From: Pelagihabitans pacificus
GTDB taxonomy: Bacteria; Bacteroidota; Bacteroidia; Flavobacteriales; Flavobacteriaceae
Direction: 5' to 3'
Length of the DNA: 64,000 bases
NCBI RefSeq assembly: GCF_009371985.2
Contig: NZ_VIKU02000007.1
Coordinates: 91,930 to 155,929 of the forward strand
In this document: piece after piece, positions 54,114 through 64,000 of the stretch
Numbering within the stretch: the first letter of the stretch is position 1
How the letters are laid out: the number at the start of each line of letters is the position of its first letter
Translations under genes and position numbers: made by a program
The notes under the pieces: model-generated
What the model saw: the letters and a program-made list of their open reading frames with translations, nothing else
Databases searched by the model: none
What the model was told of the DNA's origin: nothing

Positions 54114-54521
54114 TCAGCCGGAGTAAGTAACGAAGTTTCTCGGTGTTTCGTAGAGCACCACTTCCAATTCTTTGTCCGCATCGATGTGTGGACGCAATTT
54201 GTTCCATATCACGACCGCGATATTCTCGGCCGTTGGGTTCAATTCCTTGAACTCGGGTACCTCCTCGTTCAAATTCCTATGGTCCAAGGCATCCTCTACC
54301 TCTTTCTTAATAAGGTCTTTCAAAACTTTGACATCGATAACAAATCCTGTTTCGGGATCGATTTCCCCGGTGGCACTTACAATTAGCTCGTAATTATGTC
54401 CATGAAAGTTGGGGTTATTGCATTTGCCGAATACGGCATCGTTCTTTTCAAAACTCCAGTCCGGACGATATAGGCGATGGGCCGCATTGAAATGGGCTTT
54501 TCTACTGACTTTCACTTTCAT
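54114..54521 (-). CDS. 6-carboxytetrahydropterin/6-pyruvoyltetrahydropterin synthase
   Basis: 135 residues. Zinc ligands His15 (HFNAAHRL), His40 and His42 (NFHGHNYEL), and catalytic Cys34 in FGKCNNPNFHGHNY. The QueD and PTPS types cannot be separated from sequence alone; no queosine or biopterin neighbours are in the operon. Stop is 2 bp before the bcp start; start overlaps the idi stop by 4 bp. Confidence 0.92.
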   Translation of the reverse strand: MKVKVSRKAHFNAAHRLYRPDWSFEKNDAVFGKCNNPNFHGHNYELIVSATGEIDPETGFVIDVKVLKDLIKKEVEDALDHRNLNEEVPEFKELNPTAENIAVVIWNKLRPHIDADKELEVVLYETPRNFVTYSG

Positions 54522-55051
54522 ATTATGGCATTGTTTTCGATGAGGTGGTCGTAGAACTTTTCAAAAATAATCTTGAACCAGGCCGTATAGTGTTCCGGAT
54601 GTTCCGCTATATCATTTTTAATGGCTTCCGGGCTCATCCATTTCCAAGAGGCGACCTCTTCGGGGTTGATGAACGGTTCACCATCATACCTCCCCATCAT
54701 CACGTGATCTAATTCATGTTCAGTGAGTCCGTTATCAAAAGGAGCCTTGTAAATAAAGGAAAAGAGTTCCTTGAGCTCGGTCACAAAGCCCATTTCTTCC
54801 TGTAGCCTTCTTTTGCCGGCCTCTATATTGTTTTCACCTACCCGCTGATGACTACAGCAGGTATTCGTCCATAAAAGGGGGGAATGGTACTTATGTGCGG
54901 CGCGTTGCTGTAACATCGTCTCTCCCTTTTCATTCATTACAAAAACCGAAAATGCCCTATGCAAAACGGCCTTTTCATGGGCCTCCATCTTGGCCATAGT
55001 GCCGATTTCCTCATCGCGCTCGTTGACCAATATTACCTGTTCTTCGTTCAA
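54518..55051 (-). CDS. idi: Isopentenyl-diphosphate delta-isomerase, type I
   Basis: 177 residues, Nudix-fold. Interconverts IPP and DMAPP for isoprenoids. Catalytic Cys66 in WTNTCCSHQR, metal-site residues HRAFSVFV and RRLQEEMGF with the second-site Glu, and YKAPFDNGLTEHELDHVM. Promoter-proximal gene of the tight four-gene operon with queD/ptpS, bcp and manA. Confidence 0.94.
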   Translation of the reverse strand: MNEEQVILVNERDEEIGTMAKMEAHEKAVLHRAFSVFVMNEKGETMLQQRAAHKYHSPLLWTNTCCSHQRVGENNIEAGKRRLQEEMGFVTELKELFSFIYKAPFDNGLTEHELDHVMMGRYDGEPFINPEEVASWKWMSPEAIKNDIAEHPEHYTAWFKIIFEKFYDHLIENNAII

Positions 55052-55266
55052 ATTATATTTTTTTCATAGCAAGATGGGCTATTATAACCCTTCCTTTACA
55101 AAAATAACATCTTTCAAATAGTTTAGGGCGTAGAAGTTTATAAAATATACCTATTGGGCCATAGCATCCATTGCACACTACTGTGGCATTTTTTATCGGT
55201 ACCGTTCATTAAAAACCCGATGCAGCACACAATAGGGCCCTTGCTGTAATCTCAGGATACCATCAA

Positions 55267-58200
55267 TCAATTCAAGTATAAATAGCCCGATAGCTGTTGG
55301 TTCCCGCCGTTGGTGTCTTCGTACTCCAAAATGTAGAAATAGGTTCCTACAGGCAGGTTGTCATCTTGTGCCATGGTAGCTCTAGCCTGCGAAGTTCCGT
55401 CGAAATAGTTGCCGTTGCTATTATATGACTGGGTGGAATAGACCAAGATTCCCCATCGATTGAATACTTGCAGACTGTTGTTGGGGCGATTTTCCAACCC
55501 GGTAATCGTTAGGATATCATGTACACCATCGCCATTCGGGGTAACAACATTGAAGACTTCCACATCGGGATCATTGGGTTCCAGATAATTCGGTGTGCCG
55601 TCTCCGTCGATATCATCGTTGGCATAATTACCATCCCCGTTCGCATCTTCATCAGTTGTCGGAAGCTCGTCGTTATCGTCATCGGCATCACGGTAATCGG
55701 CCTCGTTATCGGCATCGGTATCGGGCAAATCTGTACCGGGATTATCAACTTCATCGTTCACGTCGGCATCAATTTGTTCGATACCCTCGTACCCGTCGTC
55801 TAGTCCATCATCGTCTTTGTCAGATCCTATGAAGACTATATCGGGCACGCCATTATGGTCATGATCATGCCCCTCAATGTTGTCCGGTACATTATCATTA
55901 TCGCTATCCTCGTCCCGATAGTCAGGAAGGTCGGTTCCATCCGTATTAACGGGTGTAAGACCAAGGTTTCCATTGATTTCATAGGCATCATCCAAACCGT
56001 TCATGTTGTTATCCTGAAGCGAGGGAGGAATATAGGTGGTCGTAGGCTGAGCTTCCACATTGTCGGGTATACCGTCGTCATCGCTGTCGATATCCAGATA
56101 ATCGGGGTAGCCATCCCCATCGGTATCGGTCGCGTCGGTAGCCGGATCGCTATCTCCATCCGTATTGGCATCTTCCACACTGTCAGCGATGCCGTCATCA
56201 TCACTGTCCAAATCAGTGATATCGTCATCCAATATAGTTCCGGTTGCCGTATCACTGCTGTCACCGACAGTGCCCATATCAACGCTGGCAATGGCGATAA
56301 CAAAGTTTTCGTCATCCTCATCAATAGCATCGATGGTCGTGGGTACATTCACCTCGGCTGTAGTAGTCCCGGCAGGAATCGCAATCTGTATATCGGTATT
56401 CAAGTAGTCGGTACTGTCGGCAGTACCATCGGTAAAACCGAATGTCAATACAATGTCTTCATTGCTGCAACTAGGGCTGCTTAAGGTTACCGGAAAAAGC
56501 ATACTGCCTCCTTCGATGACCGTGGCATCCCCTATCGCAATGTCGGGAATCGACATTACGGTAAGAAATGTTTCATCGGAAATGGCAGTGCCACAAACGT
56601 AGGATGCGTTCGATAGAACGACCCGATAGCTGTTGGAGTCGGCAATTTGGGCATTCACGATAGCCAAGGTAGCGGTATCGGTTCCCGAATGGATTCCTCC
56701 ATCGGACAGATCGGTCCAATTTGTACCATCGAACCACTGCCATTGATAGGTATCGGCGCCAGTAGCCGCCACAATAAACTGGGCATTCGAACCTTCACAA
56801 ATAGTGGCATCGATAGGTTGCGTTGTAATCACCGGAAGCCCTCCTACTTCTAAAAAGTCAGAGGCACCACTAGTGTCCGAATCGACAGGGGTGGTATAGG
56901 CAGCACTGATGACGGTACCATCGGAATTGACCGTAGGCGCTCCCGAGCCATACATGCCATTGTTGTCGGCGTCGGCATTGGCATCGCCGTAGGCTTCATC
57001 GGCATCGTTACAGCCATCTTCATCGCTATCGTAATCCAAATGATCTGGTTGGCCATCTCCATCGGTGTTTTGTTCTTGGCATGCAGAAACCCGTACGGTA
57101 AGATCGTCAAAGACCGAATAGGGAACATTCCCATCATTTTGCTGGTTGTACGCATAAATGCGGATGGTATAGGTGGTGTTTTCCTCCAGGTTGAACAGCG
57201 CTCCCGGTGGCGTAAGACTAAAGAATTCCGACATCCCATTCGCGGGATAGTGAATCTGAATATCGGAATATAGCACCAACGAATTTGCAAAATTGTCCTT
57301 GGATATTTCCATGGCAACCATGTAGGAGTTGCCCCTGATCGCTCCGCCAGAGTTTTGGTACCAATTGATTCCTATTTGTCCAACCATCGGGTTGACTAAA
57401 CCAGTAGCTGTGGTAAAGCTCACCTGAACGTATTCATTTTGGGCAATTGCCTCTTGATAGCTGGTTGCATCGATATCGGTCAACTGCAGTTCGGTAGACG
57501 GTGACATCCCTGTTAAACCACTACCGGTGGTTATGTCGTCGGTAGATCTAATGAGCCAGCTCGTGATTGCCGGGTTTTGAACAAAATCGTTGGATCTTGT
57601 ACCCACCGGCGAGTTAAATGTCCAGGCAAAGTAATCATCTTCAATACACGCCTCGCTCTCGTCGGCATCCAGTATACCGTCATTGTCATCGTCTAAATCG
57701 GTTTTATCGTCTATATTGTCGTTATCGGAGTCGGGCGCCACCGTCAGATACACCGAAGCCACATCGGTACTACCGGCCGCATCGGTTATTTCATAGGTAA
57801 AAAAATCGGTTCCTATATAGCCGCTATTGGGCGTATATGCAAAATAATCGTCATAGGAATCCGTGGTTCCGTTGTCGTTCAAGATGATAGTACCGTTCAC
57901 GGGTAGGGTGAAATTGGTAATCGCTCCGTTCGATTGTGGTCCGAGACTACCAAAATTATCATTGTCAAGAACGTTGATTGTAGTATTGGCAGCATCTTGT
58001 TCCAAATTCAGATGATCGAAAAAGGCTTCGAGCCTAATAACGATGACCGCAGTACCGGAATCACATACCGAGGTGTTTGGGGCCGGTAGGCATACTTCGT
58101 ACTGGAAGGTGTCGTTTCCTGTAAACCCGGGATTGGGAATATAGTTGAAAGTTCCGTCGGGATTAAAGGTCAACGTTCCGTTGGAGACATTGGAAGTCAA

Positions 58201-59103
58201 GGTATAGGTACTTCCTGTAGGTACATTGTCGTTGACGGCTATGTTGCCGTTTCCTTCGCGATCTAACTTAATACGGATGCTATCGTCCTCGGCATAGGTC
58301 TGCATTAGAAAGAACTTCCCATCACCATGATCGTTACTTGCCCCCATATATCGAATCGATGTGATCAACGAGCCTACCGGGGCCAGTTCAGATAGATGGT
58401 AGAGCGCAATCCCGATAATCTGATTGTTCTCGTTGTTACGACCACTGCTCCAATAGTCGCTGGAAGCCGAGGGTGGGGCCTGGGGACGAACGCCGGTTAA
58501 ATTTCCTTGGTTTCTTATAAACGTACGGCCTAGTAGCTGCTCGGGGCCCCCGCCAACAGGGATTCCGTAAAGCTCGATATACATACAATTATTGCCCCCC
58601 CGCTCGGTGATGGCGATTACACCGTCAGGATTTGACGGTATGGCAGGATTGTATCGTATGGTCTGAATCTGGGCATTGGTTGTGGAAACGGCCGAATAAT
58701 CATTACAGAAATTGTCCCCGTTATTTTGGGATTCGAAATAATGATTCAGATTCAATGATTGATAGGCGGCCTCGGCCTGGGTTACCCAATCAGGGTCGTC
58801 ACTTCCGGCTAAGGCCAACGTACCATTTAGACGAATATTGTTTCCGCCATGACCACCGGGCCCCAAGCGGGTCATCTCATAGGAAGAAGGAACCACAAAA
58901 GTGTTATAGTCTACTCCATTAATGTCGATAGACTGTAAGGTCGCCGGGTCATTAAGGGTACTTTGCGTATCGGCCCAATTAAAAGTGACTCCCGTCCTAA
59001 TGGAATTAGCCTGCCCATTGACAGCTATTGCAACACAAAAAAATAGGATGCAAAAGACGGTAGCTTTCAAGAAAGAGCGGATTGAAGAGTAGGTCTTCGT
59101 CAT
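55267..59103 (-). CDS. T9SS type B sorted surface protein with TSP3 and Ig-like domains
   Basis: 1278 residues with signal peptide. From the N-terminus: an unassigned secreted domain (~30-270), cadherin/BIg-like repeats ([22 protein letters not shown]) at ~280-460, a TSP3-type run, an extracellular beta domain, a PKD/Ig-like stretch near residue 770-870, a Calx-beta-like domain near 870-970 (ENFVIAI.. strand pattern), then many D-x-D-x-D-G TSP3 calcium repeats. The final ~90 residues are the gliding-motility-type B C-terminal sorting domain ([41 protein letters not shown]). The C-terminal half is a near-duplicate of the protein at 60531-62546. Confidence 0.93.
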   Translation of the reverse strand: MTKTYSSIRSFLKATVFCILFFCVAIAVNGQANSIRTGVTFNWADTQSTLNDPATLQSIDINGVDYNTFVVPSSYEMTRLGPGGHGGNNIRLNGTLALAGSDDPDWVTQAEAAYQSLNLNHYFESQNNGDNFCNDYSAVSTTNAQIQTIRYNPAIPSNPDGVIAITERGGNNCMYIELYGIPVGGGPEQLLGRTFIRNQGNLTGVRPQAPPSASSDYWSSGRNNENNQIIGIALYHLSELAPVGSLITSIRYMGASNDHGDGKFFLMQTYAEDDSIRIKLDREGNGNIAVNDNVPTGSTYTLTSNVSNGTLTFNPDGTFNYIPNPGFTGNDTFQYEVCLPAPNTSVCDSGTAVIVIRLEAFFDHLNLEQDAANTTINVLDNDNFGSLGPQSNGAITNFTLPVNGTIILNDNGTTDSYDDYFAYTPNSGYIGTDFFTYEITDAAGSTDVASVYLTVAPDSDNDNIDDKTDLDDDNDGILDADESEACIEDDYFAWTFNSPVGTRSNDFVQNPAITSWLIRSTDDITTGSGLTGMSPSTELQLTDIDATSYQEAIAQNEYVQVSFTTATGLVNPMVGQIGINWYQNSGGAIRGNSYMVAMEISKDNFANSLVLYSDIQIHYPANGMSEFFSLTPPGALFNLEENTTYTIRIYAYNQQNDGNVPYSVFDDLTVRVSACQEQNTDGDGQPDHLDYDSDEDGCNDADEAYGDANADADNNGMYGSGAPTVNSDGTVISAAYTTPVDSDTSGASDFLEVGGLPVITTQPIDATICEGSNAQFIVAATGADTYQWQWFDGTNWTDLSDGGIHSGTDTATLAIVNAQIADSNSYRVVLSNASYVCGTAISDETFLTVMSIPDIAIGDATVIEGGSMLFPVTLSSPSCSNEDIVLTFGFTDGTADSTDYLNTDIQIAIPAGTTTAEVNVPTTIDAIDEDDENFVIAIASVDMGTVGDSSDTATGTILDDDITDLDSDDDGIADSVEDANTDGDSDPATDATDTDGDGYPDYLDIDSDDDGIPDNVEAQPTTTYIPPSLQDNNMNGLDDAYEINGNLGLTPVNTDGTDLPDYRDEDSDNDNVPDNIEGHDHDHNGVPDIVFIGSDKDDDGLDDGYEGIEQIDADVNDEVDNPGTDLPDTDADNEADYRDADDDNDELPTTDEDANGDGNYANDDIDGDGTPNYLEPNDPDVEVFNVVTPNGDGVHDILTITGLENRPNNSLQVFNRWGILVYSTQSYNSNGNYFDGTSQARATMAQDDNLPVGTYFYILEYEDTNGGNQQLSGYLYLN

Positions 59104-59570
59104 AGGCCAAGTTTAAAACTCGAATTTTTATAAAAATTCTTTTGTGAACAGATTTGGGTCGATGCTCAGGTACAAAATTACCTCGACAACCTACCGGGTC
59201 GAAAATTTCACGGTGTTCCTATCCATTTCCTCGATTAGATGGCATAATTTTGAAGAAAAGCTCGACCAATACGTTCAAAGTATTACCTAACCGATCGACC
59301 AATGGTATCCGTCGATCGATAGCGTATTTTTAGCTATTGACAAGGGGTAGAAGCATGCAATGTAGAAGGAAGAAACCTTGTTTTTTTTTGCAAAGAGCGA
59401 AATTTGGGATTGGGATTGGTATGAAGAAAGACCGAATCGATAGTAGCTTTGTGAAATGAATCCAATAAGAACTATCTATAATTCTAACGCCGGCAAGACC
59501 AAAACAAGATGGTAAGGTAAAGAAGGCCGGGAAGGCGGTTTGGGTATCGCCCCTTTGGTATGATATTAAA
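59104..59570. other. Intergenic region with one inverted repeat
   Basis: 467 bp between two minus-strand genes. CGATCGAC / GTCGATCG (59292-59299 and 59311-59318) is a perfect 8-bp inverted repeat with an 11-base loop and no T run; operator or coincidence. Nothing else supportable. Confidence 0.4.
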
Positions 59571-60521
59571 TCAGAAGAATCTTGGTGACTTAAGATTTCC
59601 TTTGGTTTTAATGAAATCATATCGAAGTATTACTTCAAAAGATCCATCATTGAATGAGGCATTTCCCAAATCGGTAGTTTCCCTGTCATACGCCATGCCG
59701 ATCAGAAAGCCATTAGAGATATTAAATCCGGCCATACCACTAAATGCAGCATCCCATCGGTACGCCGCCCCAAGAATGAACTTTTCGTTTAACATGAAGT
59801 TGGCCGACACATCTACTTGGAGTGGTGCCCCTGTAACCGCTTTGGTCAGTAACGCAGGTTTGAACTTTAGGAATGGGTTCAAGTCCCATACGTAGCCTGT
59901 GATGAAATAGAAGTTCATACGTTCCTTGGCCGTCGACAGGGAGGCCTCGTCAAAATGGGAGGTCTCCAAGAACCGAGGCACCGATAAGCCGGCATAAAAA
60001 TGTTGTGTATGATAATAGACGCCTGCACCAAAATTAGGGGAAAACCGATTGTCGATGTCCTGTGCCAAGGTTTGATCGGGAGCAAACTGGTTTAATTCAG
60101 AAAACCGAACATCCAAAAGATTACCACCTGCCTTTATTCCAAAACTTAATCTTCCCTCGGTCGAGGTATAGATGGTATATGAAAAATCAATATCAAAATT
60201 CGTCTCCGATGTAGGCCCTATTTTGTCGTTGATCACGGAAAGTCCCAAACCTACACCACGATATCCGATCGGGGAATGTACGTTCACCGTTTGGGTCACC
60301 GGAGCGCCATCGAGTCCGACCCATTGGGAACGATGCAGCGCAGCAATGCTCAAATGACCCCTGGAACCGGCATAACCCGGATTTACGCTGACCGTATTAT
60401 ACATATATTGGGTGTACTGGGCATCTTGTTGTGCGAATAAGCCTTGAACTGCCATCAGCATGGTGAAGACTAAAAAGACAACTAAATTGTTGTAACGGTT
60501 AGTAGGCTCATTTGGGGTCAT
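59571..60521 (-). CDS. PorP/SprF family T9SS outer membrane protein
   Basis: 316 residues. The start (AQQDAQYTQYMYNTVSVNPGYAGSRGHLSIAALHRSQWVG) is diagnostic for PorP/SprF. The rest alternates amphipathic strands of an outer membrane barrel, ending with a Phe (SPRFF). SprF-type proteins help their adjacent type B cargo reach the surface; the cargo here is the gene immediately upstream, 9 bp away. Confidence 0.95.
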   Translation of the reverse strand: MTPNEPTNRYNNLVVFLVFTMLMAVQGLFAQQDAQYTQYMYNTVSVNPGYAGSRGHLSIAALHRSQWVGLDGAPVTQTVNVHSPIGYRGVGLGLSVINDKIGPTSETNFDIDFSYTIYTSTEGRLSFGIKAGGNLLDVRFSELNQFAPDQTLAQDIDNRFSPNFGAGVYYHTQHFYAGLSVPRFLETSHFDEASLSTAKERMNFYFITGYVWDLNPFLKFKPALLTKAVTGAPLQVDVSANFMLNEKFILGAAYRWDAAFSGMAGFNISNGFLIGMAYDRETTDLGNASFNDGSFEVILRYDFIKTKGNLKSPRFF

Positions 60522-60530
60522 TCTCTTTCT

Positions 60531-62546
60531 TTATCTGTTTATATATAAATATCCCGACATTGACTTCGTATTTCCGGTATCATCTACATAATCCAAAATG
60601 TAGAAATAAGTACCAACTGGTAGTTTTCTATCGGCATCGACCGTAGCACGCCCTTCGGAAGTACCGTCGAATATATTTCCCTGGGTATTATATGCTTTCG
60701 TCATATAGACCAACACACCCCATCGGTTGTAAATTTTGACCGTGTTGTCGGGGAAATTTTCCAATCCGGAAATGGTCAGCACGTCGTGAACACCATCACC
60801 GTTCGGGGTAATAATATTGAACACTTCAATCTCCTGTTCCATGGCATTTGGCTCCAAATACTCCGGGATTCCATCACTATCGCTATCGTCATTGGCGTAG
60901 TTGCCATCTCTGTTTACATCCTCATCAATGGTCATAATTCCATCATCATCATCATCAATATCCCTATAATCCGATTCGTTATCCCCATCGGTGTTTGGTA
61001 GGTCGTTGAAAGGATCATCTATTTCGTCGTTAACATCGACATCAATGCTGGTCGCCCCTTCATAACCGTCGTCAAGTCCGTCATCATCTTTATCCGAACC
61101 TATCCAAACCACATCTGGAATACCATCTTGATTGGCATCATGCGCTTCTATATTGTCCGGCACATTGTCGTTATCACTGTCGTTATCCAAATAATCTGGC
61201 AAACTATCGCCATCGGTATCCACCGGGAATAGTCCAAGGGTACCGCCATTCTCATAAATATCATCGAGGCCGTTGGTATTGGCATCCTGCCCGCTAGGCG
61301 GAACATAGGTAGATGTAGCCTGTGCTTCCACGTTGTCGGGAATACCGTCGTCATCGCTATCGATATCCAAATAATCGGGATAGCCATCCCCATCGGAGTC
61401 AGTAGGATTGGTCGATGGATCATTGTCGCCATCAAGGTTCAGGTCTTCGAAGCTATCGACAATGCCATCATCATCACTATCCAAATCGGTCACATCGGTC
61501 ACTACCACGGTCACAGTTGCCGTACTGCAGTTACCTGAATTATCACATATGGTGTAGTCGAATGTGTCCGTTCCGATAAACCCGGGGGCCGGGGTATAGG
61601 TAACCGTATCATCGGAAGGATTTCCTGGGGTTCCATTATCGTTAATGACGACTGTACCATTTGTCGGATTGGTCGTCGTCAACGTTCCGATAGTAGGCAG
61701 ATCATTGTCATTTGCTAAAATGTCTATATCCACTGAAGTATCCTCGTTTGTAGCGATCGAATCGTCGATGGCATCCACGATCGGAAGTACGCCGATGGTT
61801 ACCGTCGCCGTGCTACAATCGCCAAAAGTATTACAGACCGTGTAGTCGAATGAATCAGGTCCGTTATAGTCTGTATTTGGAATATAGGTGACCACATCAT
61901 CCGTAGGATCGTTCGGTGTTCCGTTGTCGTCAACCGTTACCGTACCATTCGTTGGATTGGTCGTCGTTAAGGTTCCATTAGTCGGTAAATCGGAATCGTT
62001 TGCATAGATATCCACTACTACCGGAACGTCTTCATCCGTTGTTACCAAATCGTCGATCAGTATGGCTGATTCGTCAATGCATACTACTGTGAAATTAGGG
62101 AGGCTACTGCTGTTCCCCGCTTTGGTAATGGTAGCCGTATAGCGCGTCACCGTTTGGGTTGCAATAACGGTTGGTTGGGTCTGATCCCCCGTAACGGCCG
62201 GACTCCAACTTAAAGTTGCCCCGGAGCTAAGATCAATATTGGCCGTAATATCCAAGGTCACCTCGTTGTTAGGCGTACTGCATCTAGTCACAATGAAATA
62301 CCCCGTAGCATTCGACCCGCATAGAGTCCCGTCGTAGGTTGCAAAATAAACACCGGCTGTTGTCACCTCGTAAAAGAAATCAGTTCCTAGGACTGTAGTC
62401 GTGTCCGAAGCTTCATACCATCTATAATTGGTTTCATCACCGCCATTGGGTGCCTGCAACAGATACTGCGCATTGGACGCCACAATCCCCAACAATGTAA
62501 AAACAAGGCCGAGGATTAAGGTTTTATATGTATAGATAGGCTTCAA
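60531..62546 (-). CDS. T9SS type B sorted surface protein
   Basis: 671 residues with signal peptide (cleaved near ASNAQ). N-terminal ~30-150 unassigned; two tandem cadherin-like/BIg_9 domains ([20 protein letters not shown] and [20 protein letters not shown]); TSP3-like calcium repeats (D-x-D-x-D-G) ~365-580; and a type B sorting domain at the end ([29 protein letters not shown]). Secreted through T9SS and probably attached to the surface or forming a fibre. Likely partner of the PorP/SprF protein. Confidence 0.93.
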   Translation of the reverse strand: MKPIYTYKTLILGLVFTLLGIVASNAQYLLQAPNGGDETNYRWYEASDTTTVLGTDFFYEVTTAGVYFATYDGTLCGSNATGYFIVTRCSTPNNEVTLDITANIDLSSGATLSWSPAVTGDQTQPTVIATQTVTRYTATITKAGNSSSLPNFTVVCIDESAILIDDLVTTDEDVPVVVDIYANDSDLPTNGTLTTTNPTNGTVTVDDNGTPNDPTDDVVTYIPNTDYNGPDSFDYTVCNTFGDCSTATVTIGVLPIVDAIDDSIATNEDTSVDIDILANDNDLPTIGTLTTTNPTNGTVVINDNGTPGNPSDDTVTYTPAPGFIGTDTFDYTICDNSGNCSTATVTVVVTDVTDLDSDDDGIVDSFEDLNLDGDNDPSTNPTDSDGDGYPDYLDIDSDDDGIPDNVEAQATSTYVPPSGQDANTNGLDDIYENGGTLGLFPVDTDGDSLPDYLDNDSDNDNVPDNIEAHDANQDGIPDVVWIGSDKDDDGLDDGYEGATSIDVDVNDEIDDPFNDLPNTDGDNESDYRDIDDDDDGIMTIDEDVNRDGNYANDDSDSDGIPEYLEPNAMEQEIEVFNIITPNGDGVHDVLTISGLENFPDNTVKIYNRWGVLVYMTKAYNTQGNIFDGTSEGRATVDADRKLPVGTYFYILDYVDDTGNTKSMSGYLYINR

Positions 62547-62573
62547 ATCTTAAATACAGTTTTGCGCTATGGA

Positions 62574-64000
62574 TTATTTTACTACGAAGACTACATTGAT
62601 CAAAGAGTTGTAATCTGCAGGTTGGGCGATAACATCATAGGTCATTTCTCCAAACTCGTCTACCGATACATTGGCAAATACCGAAGTATCATAGTAGGTC
62701 ACGTAGTAATACAGTTCTGTATTGGCATAGGTTGGAATCGCAGCAGGTGCCAAATTACTTGCTACCATAGGGGTGGCAAACTGGGCAGTGTATTGTGCGT
62801 ATAGATCCAACGTCCGACCAGTACCGTTGGTAGATGCATCCACTGCAATGGAAGGTGGATAGAAAATTCGGGCGGCTTTGGACGTAATCGGTGCAATCGC
62901 CTGTATCACCTCTTGTACATTCGTTTCTTCCACGTATCCCTGTGCCACACTTTTTCCAGCATCATCCACATCGATATTGGTTCTTAAATCCACTTCGTCG
63001 TCAAATTGGTCATCGGTTCCTATGGTGGTCGGGTCGACCTCGATCATATCTCCATCAACATCGACACCCAGTAAGTTGGTGAGCGCTCCACTGGTCAGCG
63101 TACCATTTCCGTACCGATCAAAACGTACCATACCTTGGGTCTCTGTCTGCGGGCTAATACGCATATAGGCCTGACCATCGGTAAAGAAGGTAATTTCATC
63201 ACCTCCCGAATTGAAGTTGCCATCGTTTCCTAGGATAATACCTGTTCCGGCAGCTCCCTTCTCGTCAATCGCTTCAATTGCTTGGGCGTATATCCAAGGG
63301 GTTTCCACTGCACCGTTATTAGCTTGATCGCTAGCTCCTTGCGCTGTGGAAGAAGTTACATTACCATCTGCATACGCTCCAACACCCACACTTCTGGTTG
63401 ACAGGTCTAAAAACTGCACCGTATCAAAATCTAGGTCGTTCCCGCCCATATTTACCGTTCGGTTTCCTGTTAGGGTGCCGTCGGCATTGTAGATATTGTC
63501 ATTTAAGCTTGACAAGTCGACTGTGGTATCGGACCCTGCTTCGGCTATTGTTAAAGTACCGTTACTAAAGGTAGCGTTGGTAATCGTCTCGTTGGAAACA
63601 CTACCATCGACCTCGGTAAAAGTGTTGGAAATCACATAGGGGGTTGCCGCGGAACCGTCGCCCGTAACACTGATGTTCGTTCCTGGGTTCACGACGGTCT
63701 CCCTACCGTCTGCAGTGGGAATGGTGACCGTGTTGCCGCCGGTAATGCTCAACTGGTCCCCGGCGATTCCCAAGGTCTGAATCTCGTTGTTGGGATCGGC
63801 GTCCGCATCGTCTACATTGATAGTAAGTGTGTTCCCATTTGTAATTCCAATATTTCCAGGGTTACTGTCTGTAGTCAGGGTCTGGTTGTCAGTGTTGTCC
63901 AAGAACGGGGTCAGGTCAACGGTACCACCGTCCTCAAGGGTCAGGATGTTCCCCGCCGCAAGGGTGAGCTGCTGGTTGTCGGCAGCGGCAAGTATCGTGC
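62574..64000 (-). CDS. Large repeat-rich surface protein (5' truncated by the window)
   Basis: The frame is open to the right edge (no start codon is credible within the window), so ~475 C-terminal residues are visible. Ser/Thr/Asn/Asp-rich beta repeats (DNTDNQTL, GNTLTINVDDADADPNNEIQTLG, GRETVVNPGTNISVTGDG) fill the N-terminal half. The C-terminal ~140 residues (FYPPSIAVDAST.. SLINVVFVVK) form a domain of unknown type without a type B sorting signature. First visible gene of the T9SS locus, 27 bp before the next gene. The family looks like flavobacterial stalk/fibre-type proteins; function unknown. Confidence 0.75.
   Translation of the reverse strand, partial: TILAAADNQQLTLAAGNILTLEDGGTVDLTPFLDNTDNQTLTTDSNPGNIGITNGNTLTINVDDADADPNNEIQTLGIAGDQLSITGGNTVTIPTADGRETVVNPGTNISVTGDGSAATPYVISNTFTEVDGSVSNETITNATFSNGTLTIAEAGSDTTVDLSSLNDNIYNADGTLTGNRTVNMGGNDLDFDTVQFLDLSTRSVGVGAYADGNVTSSTAQGASDQANNGAVETPWIYAQAIEAIDEKGAAGTGIILGNDGNFNSGGDEITFFTDGQAYMRISPQTETQGMVRFDRYGNGTLTSGALTNLLGVDVDGDMIEVDPTTIGTDDQFDDEVDLRTNIDVDDAGKSVAQGYVEETNVQEVIQAIAPITSKAARIFYPPSIAVDASTNGTGRTLDLYAQYTAQFATPMVASNLAPAAIPTYANTELYYYVTYYDTSVFANVSVDEFGEMTYDVIAQPADYNSLINVVFVVK

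Noticed and set aside
55855..56484. Plus-strand frame rich in Ile/Val opposite the TSP3 repeats
   Set aside because: GAT/GAC-rich calcium repeats read antisense as ATC/GTC, giving a low-complexity artefact.

Overview
The window looks like chromosomal DNA from a marine member of the Flavobacteriaceae (Bacteroidota), with Maribacter, Zobellia or Muricauda-like relatives a reasonable guess. The reasons are type IX secretion (T9SS) components with type B C-terminal sorting domains, a PorP/SprF protein, surface lipoproteins with C-S-K-D-(D/E) anchors, BshC (bacillithiol), promoter elements of the TAnnTTTG class, and little sign of Shine-Dalgarno sequences. No rRNA, tRNA, CRISPR array or prophage was seen.

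Layout. 1-14487 is mostly ordinary: a partial beta-lactamase-fold hydrolase, a PLAT/CHAP-like protein, a CIA30 protein, a penicillin acylase lipoprotein, an M14 carboxypeptidase, BshC, a DUF922 protein, a five-LysM protein and GuaA. 14608-24990 holds the most interesting locus, two copies of the same three-part module. Each copy has (i) a transmembrane one-component regulator (signal peptide, periplasmic TPRs, one membrane helix, cytoplasmic coiled coil and LuxR-like HTH), (ii) an intergenic region with four hexamers as two direct-repeat pairs at fixed distances from a TAGGTTTG -7 box, followed by a leader that can fold with compensatory base changes between the copies, and (iii) a surface lipoprotein with the same lipobox/TSP3 anchor but a different pore-forming domain. 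In the first module that domain looks aerolysin-like. In the second it is clearly of the cholesterol-dependent cytolysin (CDC) family, but domain 4 is replaced by four hemopexin-like repeats. A secreted GH65 enzyme lies between the modules.

25340-32731 carries a PNPOx-like flavoprotein, RimO, a GIY-YIG protein, an ECF sigma/anti-sigma pair divergent from a fasciclin protein, a DUF559 nuclease inside a cluster of palindromic repeats, and a GntP permease. 33092-35991 is a strikingly A+T-rich three-gene cluster (FRG, DUF262, DUF6414-like) that looks acquired and is a candidate defence system. 36182-54521 returns to housekeeping and envelope genes: small membrane proteins, a BNR-repeat exported protein, S1/P1 nuclease, PBP1A, an SPFH-DUF4177-hydrolase-Arc cluster with a three-fold 11-bp operator-like repeat, a DUF5916 barrel, HAD phosphatase, DUF819 transporter, DUF4369 lipoprotein, and the tightly coupled operon idi-queD/ptpS-bcp-manA (running to 55051).

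55267-64000 is a T9SS surface locus on the minus strand: a large repeat protein cut by the window edge, a type B sorted TSP3/Ig-like protein, a PorP/SprF partner, and a second, larger type B protein whose C-terminal half duplicates that of the first.
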